Shown: positions 1 through 7,305, counted from the first letter of the stretch. The stretch: 26,014 bases of DNA from Collinsella sp. (GCA_019414325.1 DXMG01000024.1:1-26014), one strand, 5' to 3'. The notes: a model not told the origin generated them from the letters alone. A program made the numbers and translations.

Positions 1-1062
1 GTCGCCACCGCCGATGATCGAGGTGCAGTCGGCATCGGCGACAGCCTCGGCGATAGCCTGGGTGCCGTGAGCGAAGTTGTCGAACTCGAAGACGCCCATG
101 GGACCATTCCAGAACACAGTCTTGGCGCCCTTGACGGCCTCGGCGTAAAGCTCCTCGGTCTTGGGGCCGATGTCCATACCCTCACGATCGTCGGGGATAG
201 CGTCGGAAGCGACAACCTCGGGGACAGCGTCCTCGCCAAAGTGATCGGCAACGCGGTTGTCGATGGGGAGCAGGATCTTGACGCCCTTCTCCTCGGCCTT
301 CTTGAGCATCTCGCCAGCGCGCTCGACCCAGTCCTCTTCCTTGAGGGACTGACCGACGGACAGGCCCTGAGCCAGGAAGAAGGTGTAGGCCATACCGCCA
401 CCGATGATCAGGGTGTCAGCAGAGTCGATGAGGTGATCGAGAACGCCGATCTTGGAGGAAACCTTGGAACCGCCGACGATGGCGACGAAGGGGCGCTCGG
501 GCTCGGCGAAGATGCCGGTCAGCGTGTCGACCTCCTTCTCGAGCAGGAAGCCGGCGACGGCAGGCAGGTAAGCGGCGGGGCCCACGACGGAACCCTGGGC
601 GCGGTGAGCGGTGCCGAAGGCATCGAGAACGAAGACGTCACCATAGGAAGCGAGCTTCTTGGCGATCTCGGGATCGTTCTTCTTCTCACGCTTATCGAAG
701 CGGACGTTCTCGAGAACGAGGACCTTGCCCGGCTCGACGGCGGCAACTGCCTCAGCAGCCTTCTCGCCGTAGGTGTCGGCGACAAAGGCAACGTCGAGAC
801 CAGAGAGCTCGGCGAGCTTCTTGGCGACAGGCTCGAGGGAAAGCTCGGGCTGGAAGCCAGTGCCCTCAGGACGGCCGAGGTGGCTCATGAGGATGACGCG
901 AGCGTTGTGCTCAACGAGATAGTTGATGGTGGGCAGGGCAGCCTTGATACGGGTGGTGTCGCCAACGACGCCATCCTTGATAGGCACGTTGAAGTCAACG
1001 CGGACGAGAACGCGCTTGCCGTCGACATCGATGTCGCGAACGGTCTTCTTGGTAAAGGCCAT
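1..1062 (-). CDS. pgk: Phosphoglycerate kinase, C-terminal end cut by window edge
   Basis: Phosphoglycerate kinase transfers the acyl phosphate of 1,3-bisphosphoglycerate to ADP in glycolysis, in the cytoplasm. The reading frame is open from an ATG at 1062 to the left edge (354 residues; the family is about 390-420), so roughly the last 40 residues lie outside. The N-terminus shows the conserved VRVDFNVPIKDG substrate loop (about residues 20-31), and the visible end reads IIGGGD, the start of the conserved GGGDS nucleotide-site loop. An AAAGG ribosome site lies about 11 bases upstream of the ATG. It follows gap on the same strand, the usual gap-pgk order. A terminator hairpin lies between the two genes, so pgk is probably expressed by read-through or by its own promoter. 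Identity is certain; the start is very likely. Confidence 0.97.
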   Translation of the reverse strand, partial: MAFTKKTVRDIDVDGKRVLVRVDFNVPIKDGVVGDTTRIKAALPTINYLVEHNARVILMSHLGRPEGTGFQPELSLEPVAKKLAELSGLDVAFVADTYGEKAAEAVAAVEPGKVLVLENVRFDKREKKNDPEIAKKLASYGDVFVLDAFGTAHRAQGSVVGPAAYLPAVAGFLLEKEVDTLTGIFAEPERPFVAIVGGSKVSSKIGVLDHLIDSADTLIIGGGMAYTFFLAQGLSVGQSLKEEDWVERAGEMLKKAEEKGVKILLPIDNRVADHFGEDAVPEVVASDAIPDDREGMDIGPKTEELYAEAVKGAKTVFWNGPMGVFEFDNFAHGTQAIAEAVADADCTSIIGGGD

Positions 1063-1085
1063 GTTTGCTTCTACCTTTCGTACGT

Positions 1086-1108
1086 GTCTGCCTCCCATTA
1101 CGGCAGAC
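1086..1108 (-). promoter_or_regulatory. Hairpin in the pgk leader
   Basis: A perfect 7-base inverted repeat (GTCTGCC / GGCAGAC, 9-base loop) lies between the gap terminator and the pgk ribosome site. It has no U-run after it on the minus strand, so it is not a terminator. It may stabilise the 5' end of pgk mRNA made by processing or read-through; this role is inference. Confidence 0.4.
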
Positions 1109-1116
1109 GATTTCTT

Positions 1117-1165
1117 ATAAAAAGGGCGCGACCCTAGGGTGTAAGCCCTATAAGGCCGCGCCCTT
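1117..1165 (-). terminator. Factor-independent terminator after gap
   Basis: On the minus strand a long GC-rich stem (GGGCGCG pairing with CGCGCCC, continued inward by TAGGG / CCCTA around a 6-base loop) is followed at once by TTTTTAT. It lies about 40 bases after the gap stop codon and before pgk, so it should end or attenuate gap transcripts before pgk. Confidence 0.85.
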
Positions 1166-1202
1166 CTTTAGACGCTCAACGAGCTATTCGCTAAAAGCTA
1201 AA

Positions 1203-2228
1203 TTAAGCAACGAACTTCTCGAAGTACTTGATGGTGCGGACCATCTGAGAGGTGTAGGAGTTCTCGTTGTCGTACCAAGAGGTGACCTGAACGAGGGTCT
1301 GACCGTTGCCGAGGTCAGAGCACATGGTCTGAGTGGCGTCGAAGATGGAGCCGTGGGTCTCGCCGATGATGTCGGTGGAGACGATGTCGTCCTCGTTGTA
1401 GCCGAAGGTCTCGGAGATGGTGGCAGCGTAGGCCTTCATAGCGGCGTTGACCTCGTCGACGGTGACCTTCTTGTCAACGACAGCGTAGAGGTTGGTGATG
1501 GAGCCGGTCGGCGTCGGGACGCGCTGGGCGGCACCGATGAGCTTACCGTTGAGCTCGGGGAGAACCAGGCCGATAGCCTTGGCAGCACCGGTGGTGTTGG
1601 GGACGATGTTAACGGCGCAGGCGCGGCTACGACGCTTGTTGCCCTTGCGCTGCGGGCCGTCAAGCGGCATCTGGTCGCCAGTCCAGGCGTGAATGGTGGT
1701 CATGATGCCGGACACGATGGGAGCGAAGTCGTTCAGACCCTTGGCCATCGGGGCGAGGCAGTTGGTGGTGCAGGAAGCAGCGGAGATGATGTTGTCCTCA
1801 GCGGTCAGCGTCTCATGGTTGACGTTGTACACGATGGTGGGCAGATCGCTGCCAGCCGGAGCGGAGATGACGACCTTCTTGGCGCCAGCGTTGATGTGGG
1901 CCTGAGCCTTAGCCTTGCTGGTGTAGAAGCCGGTGCACTCGAGAACGACGTCAACGTCGAGGTCGCCCCAAGGCAGGTTGTTGGCGTCGGCCTCCTTGTA
2001 GATCTTGATCTCCTTGCCGTCAACGGTGATGGAATCCTCGCCAGCAACGACCTCGTGATCGCGAGCGTAGTTGCCCTGCGTGGAGTCGTACTTCAGCAGG
2101 TAAGCGAGCATATCGGGAGAGGTGAGGTCGTTGATAGCGACGATCTCGGAGCCCTCATGACCGAACATCTGACGGAAAGCCAGACGACCGATGCGACCGA
2201 AGCCGTTAATAGCAACCTTTACTGCCAT
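1203..2228 (-). CDS. gap: Glyceraldehyde-3-phosphate dehydrogenase, type I
   Basis: This 341-residue enzyme oxidises and phosphorylates glyceraldehyde-3-phosphate to 1,3-bisphosphoglycerate with NAD in glycolysis. The Rossmann loop GFGRIGR is at residues 9-15, Asp34 follows the second strand (a sign of NAD rather than NADP use), and the catalytic cysteine is Cys153 in SCTTNCLAP. The GDQMPLDGPQRKG segment in the phosphate-binding region is the longer variant seen in clostridia and related Gram-positives. The frame stays open 34 codons further upstream, but the ATG at 2228 has a near-ideal AAGGAGA ribosome site and starts at the normal family N-terminus (MAVKVAINGFGRIGR). It precedes pgk and follows whiA, with its own AT-rich promoter region. 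Confidence 0.98.
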   Translation of the reverse strand: MAVKVAINGFGRIGRLAFRQMFGHEGSEIVAINDLTSPDMLAYLLKYDSTQGNYARDHEVVAGEDSITVDGKEIKIYKEADANNLPWGDLDVDVVLECTGFYTSKAKAQAHINAGAKKVVISAPAGSDLPTIVYNVNHETLTAEDNIISAASCTTNCLAPMAKGLNDFAPIVSGIMTTIHAWTGDQMPLDGPQRKGNKRRSRACAVNIVPNTTGAAKAIGLVLPELNGKLIGAAQRVPTPTGSITNLYAVVDKKVTVDEVNAAMKAYAATISETFGYNEDDIVSTDIIGETHGSIFDATQTMCSDLGNGQTLVQVTSWYDNENSYTSQMVRTIKYFEKFVA

Positions 2229-2300
2229 TGTGTCTCCTTTCGTAAGGCCCCCGCGAGCTACAGCGCCCGCCGTTGAGGCCCACAAACTAACCACTCGCCT

Positions 2301-2330
2301 AATATACCTTTTTTTTGACTTGAATTTCAC
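2301..2330 (-). promoter_or_regulatory. Candidate gap promoter
   Basis: Within the AT-rich 193-base gap between whiA and gap, the minus strand reads GTGAAA (2330-2325), an 18-base spacer with an A-run, then TATATT (2306-2301). The -10 matches the consensus at 5 of 6 bases and the -35 at 4 of 6. It predicts a leader of about 65 bases. The rest of the gap holds the palindrome listed next and no clear whiA terminator. Confidence 0.45.
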
Positions 2331-2360
2331 GAGAATGCTCGAAATTGAAAATCAAATTTA

Positions 2361-2375
2361 CGCTAAAACGTTTTA
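2361..2375. promoter_or_regulatory. cre/LacI-type operator-like palindrome upstream of gap
   Basis: TAAAACGTTTTA (2364-2375) is a perfect 12-base palindrome centred on CG, the form typical of LacI-family and CcpA-type operators. It lies about 70 bases upstream of the predicted gap transcription start. Thirteen bases, CGCTAAAACGTTT, recur upstream of the sialic acid operon at 15072-15084. The regulator is not in the window, so this is a candidate site only. Confidence 0.45.
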
Positions 2376-2421
2376 AAGACTAAAATAGCAGTTAAATCCA
2401 TATATAAGTCGATACTTCAAA

Positions 2422-3351
2422 CTACCTGTTTGCTTCAATGAGCTTTTCAAGCCGTAAAACACGATGGTAGAGGGCCGACTTCGACAAGGGAGGGTCAGCC
2501 ATCTCCCCCAAATCACGCAGTGACAGATCGGGGTAGCGCTCGCGCAGGTCGCAAAAGACCGCCAAGGCATCCGGAAGCGCATCGCGAAGGCCACGCTGCT
2601 CGAGCTCATCGATCAACGCAAGCTGATGCTGGGCGGCACCGGCGCTTCTGGTCTGGTTGGCGAGCTCGGCGTTCACGCGACGGTTTACGTCGTTCTTAAC
2701 CAATTTGACCGCGCGCGCTTCCTCGATCTCGGCAACGCTGCGCTTGGCGCCGACCAGCTTTAGGAGCTGCTCGATCTCCTCGGCGCTCTTAATGTACACG
2801 GCATATGACCCCCGCCGCGCATTAACACGAGCATGGACCCCAATCTGCTCCAACAGATCGCAAAGCCCCTTGGCATATTGCTCGCCCTGCACCGCGATCT
2901 CCAAATGAAAATCGCCGCGTGGATCGGCCACGAAGCCGCCCGCGATGAGCGCGCCGCGGATATAGGCAAGCCTGCAGCAGGGACGGGCAACGATATGTCG
3001 GGGCACGCCGGCGACAAGTCCTCCCCTGCGGTCGAGGATGCCCAGCAGCACCAGAGCCTTATCCAGGTCTGGCTGATCAGGCAAGGTGATGAGGTAGTTT
3101 CGAACCTTATGCAATACAGATTTACGAACGGTGAATTCCGTTTTGAGCTTAAGGATGCGATGCGTCAGTGTGATCATCGTGCGCGCGACGGCGCCCGTCT
3201 CGGTCGCGACCGTCAAACGATACCGCCCGGAGCCGGCCAGCGAAAGTGTACCGCTCACACGCGTCAGGGCGGCAAGCGTCGACAAATCGCAGTATTCACA
3301 TTCGGGTTCGCAGCGCGCGAGTTCGTCACGCACCTCGGCGGTAAACGACAT
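2422..3351 (-). CDS. whiA: WhiA-family DNA-binding regulator
   Basis: WhiA is a conserved Gram-positive DNA-binding protein: a sporulation-division regulator in Streptomyces and a factor for cell division and chromosome segregation in Bacillus. The 309-residue product starts with the family signature MSFTAEVRDELA, carries a degenerate LAGLIDADG homing-endonuclease-like segment (about 128-152, YIRGALIAGGFVADP), the conserved DVNRRVNAELAN motif (221-232) and a C-terminal helix-turn-helix (about 277-305, SLRDLGEMADPPLSKSALYHR). Homing-endonuclease catalytic function is not expected. It begins 6 bases after the rapZ stop, with only a weak ribosome site, so translation is probably coupled to rapZ. 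The gene yvcK, normally between these two, is missing. Length and both ends agree with the family. Confidence 0.96.
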   Translation of the reverse strand: MSFTAEVRDELARCEPECEYCDLSTLAALTRVSGTLSLAGSGRYRLTVATETGAVARTMITLTHRILKLKTEFTVRKSVLHKVRNYLITLPDQPDLDKALVLLGILDRRGGLVAGVPRHIVARPCCRLAYIRGALIAGGFVADPRGDFHLEIAVQGEQYAKGLCDLLEQIGVHARVNARRGSYAVYIKSAEEIEQLLKLVGAKRSVAEIEEARAVKLVKNDVNRRVNAELANQTRSAGAAQHQLALIDELEQRGLRDALPDALAVFCDLRERYPDLSLRDLGEMADPPLSKSALYHRVLRLEKLIEANR

Positions 3352-3357
3352 GCAGGC

Positions 3358-4278
3358 CTATGCTTTCGTGTTGGCGCGCGACAGGTCGCGGTGGGAAATG
3401 CTCACGTGATATTGAGCGCCTTCCAAATAACGTGCCGTGGCCTCGGCGATGGCAACGCTGCGGTGTTGACCGCCCGTGCAGCCGATGGCAATAGAAAGCT
3501 GTGGCTTGCCCTCCGCGATATAGCCCGGCATCACCGTATCGAGCAGCTGCGTCCAAGCTTTCCAGAACTCCTGGGTCTTGGGATGGTCCAGAACAAAGTC
3601 GGAGACCTTTTTATCGAGACCGGTCATGGTGCGCATCTCGGGATCGTAGAACGGATTGGGCAGGAAGCGAACGTCGATCATAATGTCCGCCTCAACGGGC
3701 ATACCGTGCTTAAAGCCAAACGAGAACACGTGAACGTCCATGAGCTGCTGGTCGGACAACTCGGAGAACGCCATGCGCAATTTGTTGCGCAGGGCAGAGG
3801 TACGCAGGCGGCTCGTGTCGATGATCATATCGGCTCGGTCGCGCACACCCTGCAGCTGCAAGCGCTCGCGCTGAATCGCATCGGCCGTAGTCTCCCCCGG
3901 CTTGGCAATGGGATGGCGGCGGCGGTTTTCGCTATAACGACGGATCAGCACCTCGTCAGAGGCCTCGAGAAACACGATGTCACAGCTCATCTCGCGCTCC
4001 TCGAGTGCGGCAACGGCATCGAGCAGCTCATCGAACAAGCCCTGGCTGCGCAGGTCACAGGTGACGGCGAGATGCCTGCCCACGCCCGTATTGATGCCGA
4101 CGAGCTCGGCAAGCTGGGCGATGAGACGCGGAGGCAGGTTATCGATGCAAAAATAGCCCATGTCCTCGAACACGTGCATGGCCTGTGTGCGGCCCGATCC
4201 GGACATTCCGGTGATGATGACGATATCGGGGATGCGCTCCGAGCGCTCCGCCGCATCCATGGCATCTCCCTTTTGCAT
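3358..4278 (-). CDS. rapZ: RapZ/YvcJ-family nucleotide-binding protein
   Basis: RapZ-family proteins bind nucleotides through a Walker A loop; in E. coli RapZ is an RNA adaptor controlling GlmS through a small RNA, and Bacillus YvcJ is a GTPase. The RNA role in this lineage is unknown. Here the loop reads GMSGSGRT (about residues 24-31), followed by the conserved YFCIDNLPP, and the C-terminal domain carries GCTGGQHRSV, all diagnostic of the family. I chose the ATG at 4278 (306 residues) because GGGAGG lies 6 bases upstream. A second in-frame ATG at 4260 (300 residues, MDAAERS) also has a GGGAG site 5 bases upstream and could be the true start. It is directly followed by whiA. A strong terminator-like hairpin lies just before its ribosome site. 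Confidence 0.95.
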   Translation of the reverse strand: MQKGDAMDAAERSERIPDIVIITGMSGSGRTQAMHVFEDMGYFCIDNLPPRLIAQLAELVGINTGVGRHLAVTCDLRSQGLFDELLDAVAALEEREMSCDIVFLEASDEVLIRRYSENRRRHPIAKPGETTADAIQRERLQLQGVRDRADMIIDTSRLRTSALRNKLRMAFSELSDQQLMDVHVFSFGFKHGMPVEADIMIDVRFLPNPFYDPEMRTMTGLDKKVSDFVLDHPKTQEFWKAWTQLLDTVMPGYIAEGKPQLSIAIGCTGGQHRSVAIAEATARYLEGAQYHVSISHRDLSRANTKA

Positions 4279-4291
4279 GTGCTGCCTCCCG

Positions 4292-4328
4292 AAAACAAGC
4301 GCGGGACCCAGCAACCCGGATCCCGCGC
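4292..4328 (-). terminator. Terminator of the sialic acid operon, in the rapZ leader
   Basis: On the minus strand an 8-base GC stem (GCGCGGGA / TCCCGCGC, 4321-4328 with 4299-4306) is followed by TTGTTTT. It lies 52 bases after the nanE stop and only about 14 bases before the rapZ start-codon ATG. It should end nanE transcripts. A -10-like TATACT occurs on the minus strand about 20 bases upstream of the stem, so rapZ transcripts might also pass through it. Confidence 0.75.
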
Positions 4329-4379
4329 GGTCAATTGCCTATATTGAGTATACCGCCCCGAGCGGATACGAGGCCTGTC

Positions 4380-5066
4380 TTACGCCTCAAGTGCAGCCTT
4401 GAACCAACTCGTAATACTCGTGGGGTGCGTGATGGCGGTGCCGACGACAACGGCCCAGGCGCCAGCATCGATCGCGGCGCGAGCCTCCTCGGGCGTATGC
4501 ACGCGACCCTCGCAAATGATAGGAAGGCCGGGGAATTCCTCAGTCGCCTGACGCAGGAGCGGCAGGTCGGGGCCATCGGCCATGGTGCAGTCGATGGCGG
4601 CGACGCCGTGAGAAAGCGTGGTGGATACCAGGTCAAAGCCCATATCAACAGCACGGCGAATATCCTCGATGGTGGCACAATCCGCCATCAGGAGCACACC
4701 CTCCTCGTGCAGCGGGCGGAAGGTATCCTCGACCGTCTTGCCATCGGGGCGCGGACGATCGGTGGCGTCGATCGCCACGATATCGGCACCGGCAGCAACG
4801 CAGGCGCGAGCGTGACGCAGCGTCGGCGTGATGTAAACGCCCTCGTGCCCATCCTTCCACAGGCCGATGACGGGAACCTCACAGCGACCCTTAATGGCGG
4901 CAATGTCGGCAAGGCCCTGGCAGCGAATGGCGGCGGCGCCGCCGAGCTCGCAAGCGCGAGACATTTGCGCCATGGTCTCGGGCGTACGAAGCGGCTCGCC
5001 CATATACGCCTGAACGCTCACGACGAGCTTGCCCTTCAGGGACTGGATCAAAGGATCAACGGTCAT
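4380..5066 (-). CDS. nanE: N-acetylmannosamine-6-phosphate 2-epimerase
   Basis: NanE interconverts N-acetylmannosamine-6-phosphate and N-acetylglucosamine-6-phosphate, the last dedicated step of sialic acid breakdown. The 228-residue product is a full-length TIM barrel of the NanE family: it has the hallmark VAIDATDRPRP strand-loop, STTLSHG, CEGRVHTPEEA and GAWAVVVGTAI near the C-terminus. The start is the ATG at 5066; AAAGG lies 11 bases upstream, slightly far. A TTG at 5087 in frame is less likely because MTVDPLIQSLKGKLVVSVQ matches the family start. It is the last gene of the operon and a terminator follows. The 98-base palindrome lies just upstream. Together with the lyase and kinase genes it fixes the pathway assignment. 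Confidence 0.95.
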   Translation of the reverse strand: MTVDPLIQSLKGKLVVSVQAYMGEPLRTPETMAQMSRACELGGAAAIRCQGLADIAAIKGRCEVPVIGLWKDGHEGVYITPTLRHARACVAAGADIVAIDATDRPRPDGKTVEDTFRPLHEEGVLLMADCATIEDIRRAVDMGFDLVSTTLSHGVAAIDCTMADGPDLPLLRQATEEFPGLPIICEGRVHTPEEARAAIDAGAWAVVVGTAITHPTSITSWFKAALEA

Positions 5067-5091
5067 GTTCGACTCAACCTTTCTCAAAACA

Positions 5092-5189
5092 GCCTTCTGA
5101 GACGCCGCACCTTGACGTTCAAACCGTCGCTCGCGTACCGAAGTACGCTTCGCTCCTCTTTCACGTCAATCTGCGGCACCTCAGAAGGC
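5092..5189. repeat. 98-base near-perfect palindrome between nanK and nanE
   Basis: The two arms read GCCTTCTGAG-(2)-GCCGCA-(2)-TTGACGT from each end, then continue with partial pairing to an inner GCGTAC / GTACGC stem around a CGAA loop. It fills nearly the whole 140-base gap between nanK and nanE, starting 17 bases after the nanK stop codon. There is no U-run, so it is not a standard terminator. It looks like a REP/BIME-type intergenic element or a large mRNA stability or processing hairpin; I see no second copy in the window. Confidence 0.8.
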
Positions 5190-5206
5190 ACACTTGGTAG
5201 TTATGT

Positions 5207-6172
5207 TTACTTCAACGAAGCAAGAAGATGCTCGGCGGCACCGATGAGCGGAGCATCGCCCTCCAGAGAACCGATGAGGATCGGCGTGTCCTGAAGCGGA
5301 TCGAGCGCCTGGCTGGCATAGCCCTCGTGCACCGAATCCTTCCACGTCTGCGAACGCCAATCGGGACCTTGGTGAATCACGCCGCCCGAAAGCACGATGA
5401 CCTCAGGGTCCAGGATGTTAGCGAGCGAGCCCAAGCTGGCCCCCAGCGCAAAGCCGGCGTCATGGATGACCTCGGTCGCCTTTGCGTCGCCCGCACGGCA
5501 CAGATCGTTCACATCGCGACCGACCGAAGGACGGCTGGGGTCGACGCGGCCAAAACGCTCATCGTACATTCGACCAATGGAAGTGCCCGAAGCAACCGAC
5601 TCCAGATGGCCGGAACGCCCGCAGGCGCAGGGAATGCCGGCGGCAGCCGAACACTCAATGTGGCCCATATGACCGGCAGCACCATGGAAGCCCTGCATCA
5701 CGCGGCCGCTCTCGACATATGCGCCGCCGATGCCCGTGCCGATGCCAAGACACAAGACGGAGAACTTGCCCTTGCCGACGCCCCAGTGGGCCTCGCCCAG
5801 AGCATGAGCCTGCACGTCGCCCACAACGGCAACGGGAAGACCGAGGTCCTCGCGCAGACGCGGCCCCAACTGAACGCCGGACCAGCCGGGCATGATCTCA
5901 TTGGCATACGCGATGGCGCCCGTCTTGGGATCGACGACGCCGGCGGCGCCGATACCGACGCCAAGGACCTCGACATCGGGATTCGCCTCGAGAGCGGCCT
6001 TGATGGACGCCTCGATACGCTGGAAGACGGCCTCGCCGCCCTCTTGGGCCTCGGTGGGAACCTCGGCCTCAAAGACGGGACGGGGCACACTACCGTCAGC
6101 CGGGTACTCCATGATGGCAGTCGCGATCTTAGTTCCGCCGATATCGACAGAGCAGACGTACTTGTTCTCCAT
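5207..6172 (-). CDS. nanK: ROK-family sugar kinase, probable N-acetylmannosamine kinase
   Basis: ROK kinases phosphorylate sugars with ATP; next to a NanA-like lyase and NanE, the expected substrate is N-acetylmannosamine, giving the 6-phosphate. From sequence alone glucokinase is also possible. The 321-residue product has the phosphate loop DIGGTK (10-15), the catalytic aspartate in GDVQAHALGE (Asp119) and GIGTGIGG (143-150). The ROK zinc site is present but altered: His171 in GHIE, Cys182 and Cys184 in CACG, with His189 (GHLE) where most members have a third cysteine. The start is the ATG at 6172, with AAGGAG 6 bases upstream. It lies between two long palindromes, 6237-6346 upstream and 5092-5189 downstream. 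Confidence 0.88.
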   Translation of the reverse strand: MENKYVCSVDIGGTKIATAIMEYPADGSVPRPVFEAEVPTEAQEGGEAVFQRIEASIKAALEANPDVEVLGVGIGAAGVVDPKTGAIAYANEIMPGWSGVQLGPRLREDLGLPVAVVGDVQAHALGEAHWGVGKGKFSVLCLGIGTGIGGAYVESGRVMQGFHGAAGHMGHIECSAAAGIPCACGRSGHLESVASGTSIGRMYDERFGRVDPSRPSVGRDVNDLCRAGDAKATEVIHDAGFALGASLGSLANILDPEVIVLSGGVIHQGPDWRSQTWKDSVHEGYASQALDPLQDTPILIGSLEGDAPLIGAAEHLLASLK

Positions 6173-6236
6173 GTCGCTCTCCTTAGGAGATAAAAACAAC
6201 TACAGGAAATGAAGGCTGCGTTATCGCCGCAGCTTG

Positions 6237-6346
6237 GTAAAGGTTTCCCGGGTGTCCGAGGTTGGGGTGAAAGCGGTCGGGCGTTGACCTAATGGGTCAC
6301 GCTCGACCGCTTGAGCCCCAAGATCGGGTGCCCGGGGAAGCTTTAC
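6237..6346. repeat. 110-base near-perfect palindrome between nanA and nanK
   Basis: Both arms carry GTAAAG, CCCGGG, CCGA, TTGGGG, AGCGGTCG and GCGT in the same order with only scattered mismatches, around a GACC-CATTA-GGTC type centre. One arm runs into the nanA stop codon, so the mRNA hairpin begins immediately where translation ends; it stops 64 bases before nanK. There is no clear U-run after it on the minus strand. Possible roles are a 3' barrier protecting nanA mRNA, partial termination, or a REP-like chromosomal element. Confidence 0.8.
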
Positions 6347-7263
6347 AGGAGACCGTTGTCCTGGAGGACCTTCTTAATAGCCTCGACGTTCTCGCCGGTC
6401 ATGGCCTTCACCGGGCGCGGCATGGTCGGGCTGTCGAAGATACCCATGAGGTTCATAGCGGTCTTGAAGGCGCCGACGCCACCGGCATAGCCCTGGACGC
6501 CCGAGGTGACATCCCAGATATGCGAAATCTCATTGAGGCGATCCTGCTCGGCCTTGACGGTAGCCCAGTCACCAGCCTGAGCGGCCTTCCACTGACGCAC
6601 GTAGCCCTCGGGCTCAACGTTGGCGAGACCCGGGACGGAACCGTCGGCGCCACCGAGGTAAGCGCCGTCGACAACAACCTCGTGACCGGTGAGGATGCTC
6701 ATCGGATGGCCGTTCTTCTCGTTCTCCTGAACGAGGTAGCGGAACGAGATGTCATCACCCGAGGAATCCTTGACGCCGGCCAGAACGCCCTCGGCACCGA
6801 GCTTGGCAAGGAGCTTCCAGGGGAGCTTGGTGTGGACACACACGGGGATGTCGTAGGCGAAGATGGGCAGGTCGAGTTCCTCATGCAGGATGCGGAAGTG
6901 CTCCTCGACCTCGGTCATGCCCTGCAGGGCATAGAACGGGCAGGTGGCGACGAGAGCATCGGCGCCCAGCTCCTGAGCGACCTTACCGTGCTCGATCATG
7001 CGCTCGGTCTCGGTGTCGATGATGCCGACCAGAACGGGAACGCGGTGGTCGACGATACGGACGGCCTCGGCGATGATCTGACGGCGACGCTCGTCGGTGG
7101 AGAAGACGACCTCGCCCGAGGAGCCCAGGAAGAACAAGCCATCGACGCCGGCATCGATCATGCGGTTGATGCTGCGCTCAAAGGAGGCAACGTCGAGCTG
7201 GTGATCTTCGGTATCGGGAACAACGACGGGAGGGATAACGCCGGTGAATTTCTGAGTTGCCAC
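6343..7263 (-). CDS. nanA: N-acetylneuraminate lyase-type aldolase (DapA/NanA family)
   Basis: The enzyme is a class I aldolase of the DHDPS/NAL family; with NanE and a ROK kinase beside it, the likely reaction is cleavage of N-acetylneuraminate to N-acetylmannosamine and pyruvate. The 306-residue TIM barrel has GSSGE (47-51, the carboxylate-binding loop), Tyr137 in AYDIP and the Schiff-base Lys165 in GVKDSSGD; both positions equal those of E. coli NanA. GSSGE is not the exact GSTGE of typical sialic lyases, so a related 2-oxo acid aldolase is the main alternative. The start is a GTG at 7263 with AAGGAG 6 bases upstream; the frame continues 28 codons upstream without a better start. Its stop codon abuts the 110-base palindrome. 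Confidence 0.87.
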   Translation of the reverse strand: MATQKFTGVIPPVVVPDTEDHQLDVASFERSINRMIDAGVDGLFFLGSSGEVVFSTDERRRQIIAEAVRIVDHRVPVLVGIIDTETERMIEHGKVAQELGADALVATCPFYALQGMTEVEEHFRILHEELDLPIFAYDIPVCVHTKLPWKLLAKLGAEGVLAGVKDSSGDDISFRYLVQENEKNGHPMSILTGHEVVVDGAYLGGADGSVPGLANVEPEGYVRQWKAAQAGDWATVKAEQDRLNEISHIWDVTSGVQGYAGGVGAFKTAMNLMGIFDSPTMPRPVKAMTGENVEAIKKVLQDNGLL

Positions 7264-7283
7264 AAGAATCTCCTTAGTTGTCT

Positions 7284-7305
7284 GGCGGGCAGCCCTATGC
7301 CGCCC
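7284..7305 (-). promoter_or_regulatory. Intercistronic hairpin before nanA
   Basis: In the 68-base gap between the second esterase-like gene and nanA, GGCGGGCA and TGCCGCCC can pair (one offset base) around a 6-base loop. It ends 20 bases before the nanA start, just upstream of the ribosome site. No U-run follows. It may be a stability or processing element. Confidence 0.4.

Noticed and set aside
1065..2276. A 403-codon plus-strand open frame opposite gap, and a 356-codon one opposite pgk
   Set aside because: Both are shadows of strongly codon-biased glycolytic genes; the translations are Val/Gly/Asp-rich with no recognisable domain.
2422..3351. WhiA as an active homing endonuclease
   Set aside because: The LAGLIDADG-like segment is degenerate and WhiA proteins are established DNA-binding regulators; there is no intein or intron context.
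2833..4347. A 504-codon plus-strand open frame opposite whiA and rapZ
   Set aside because: The minus strand codes for two conserved proteins over the same bases; the plus frame shows no motif.
6237..6346. The 110-base palindrome as a plain factor-independent terminator
   Set aside because: The stem is far too long and no U-run follows on the transcribed strand; nanK downstream has a good ribosome site and no obvious promoter of its own.
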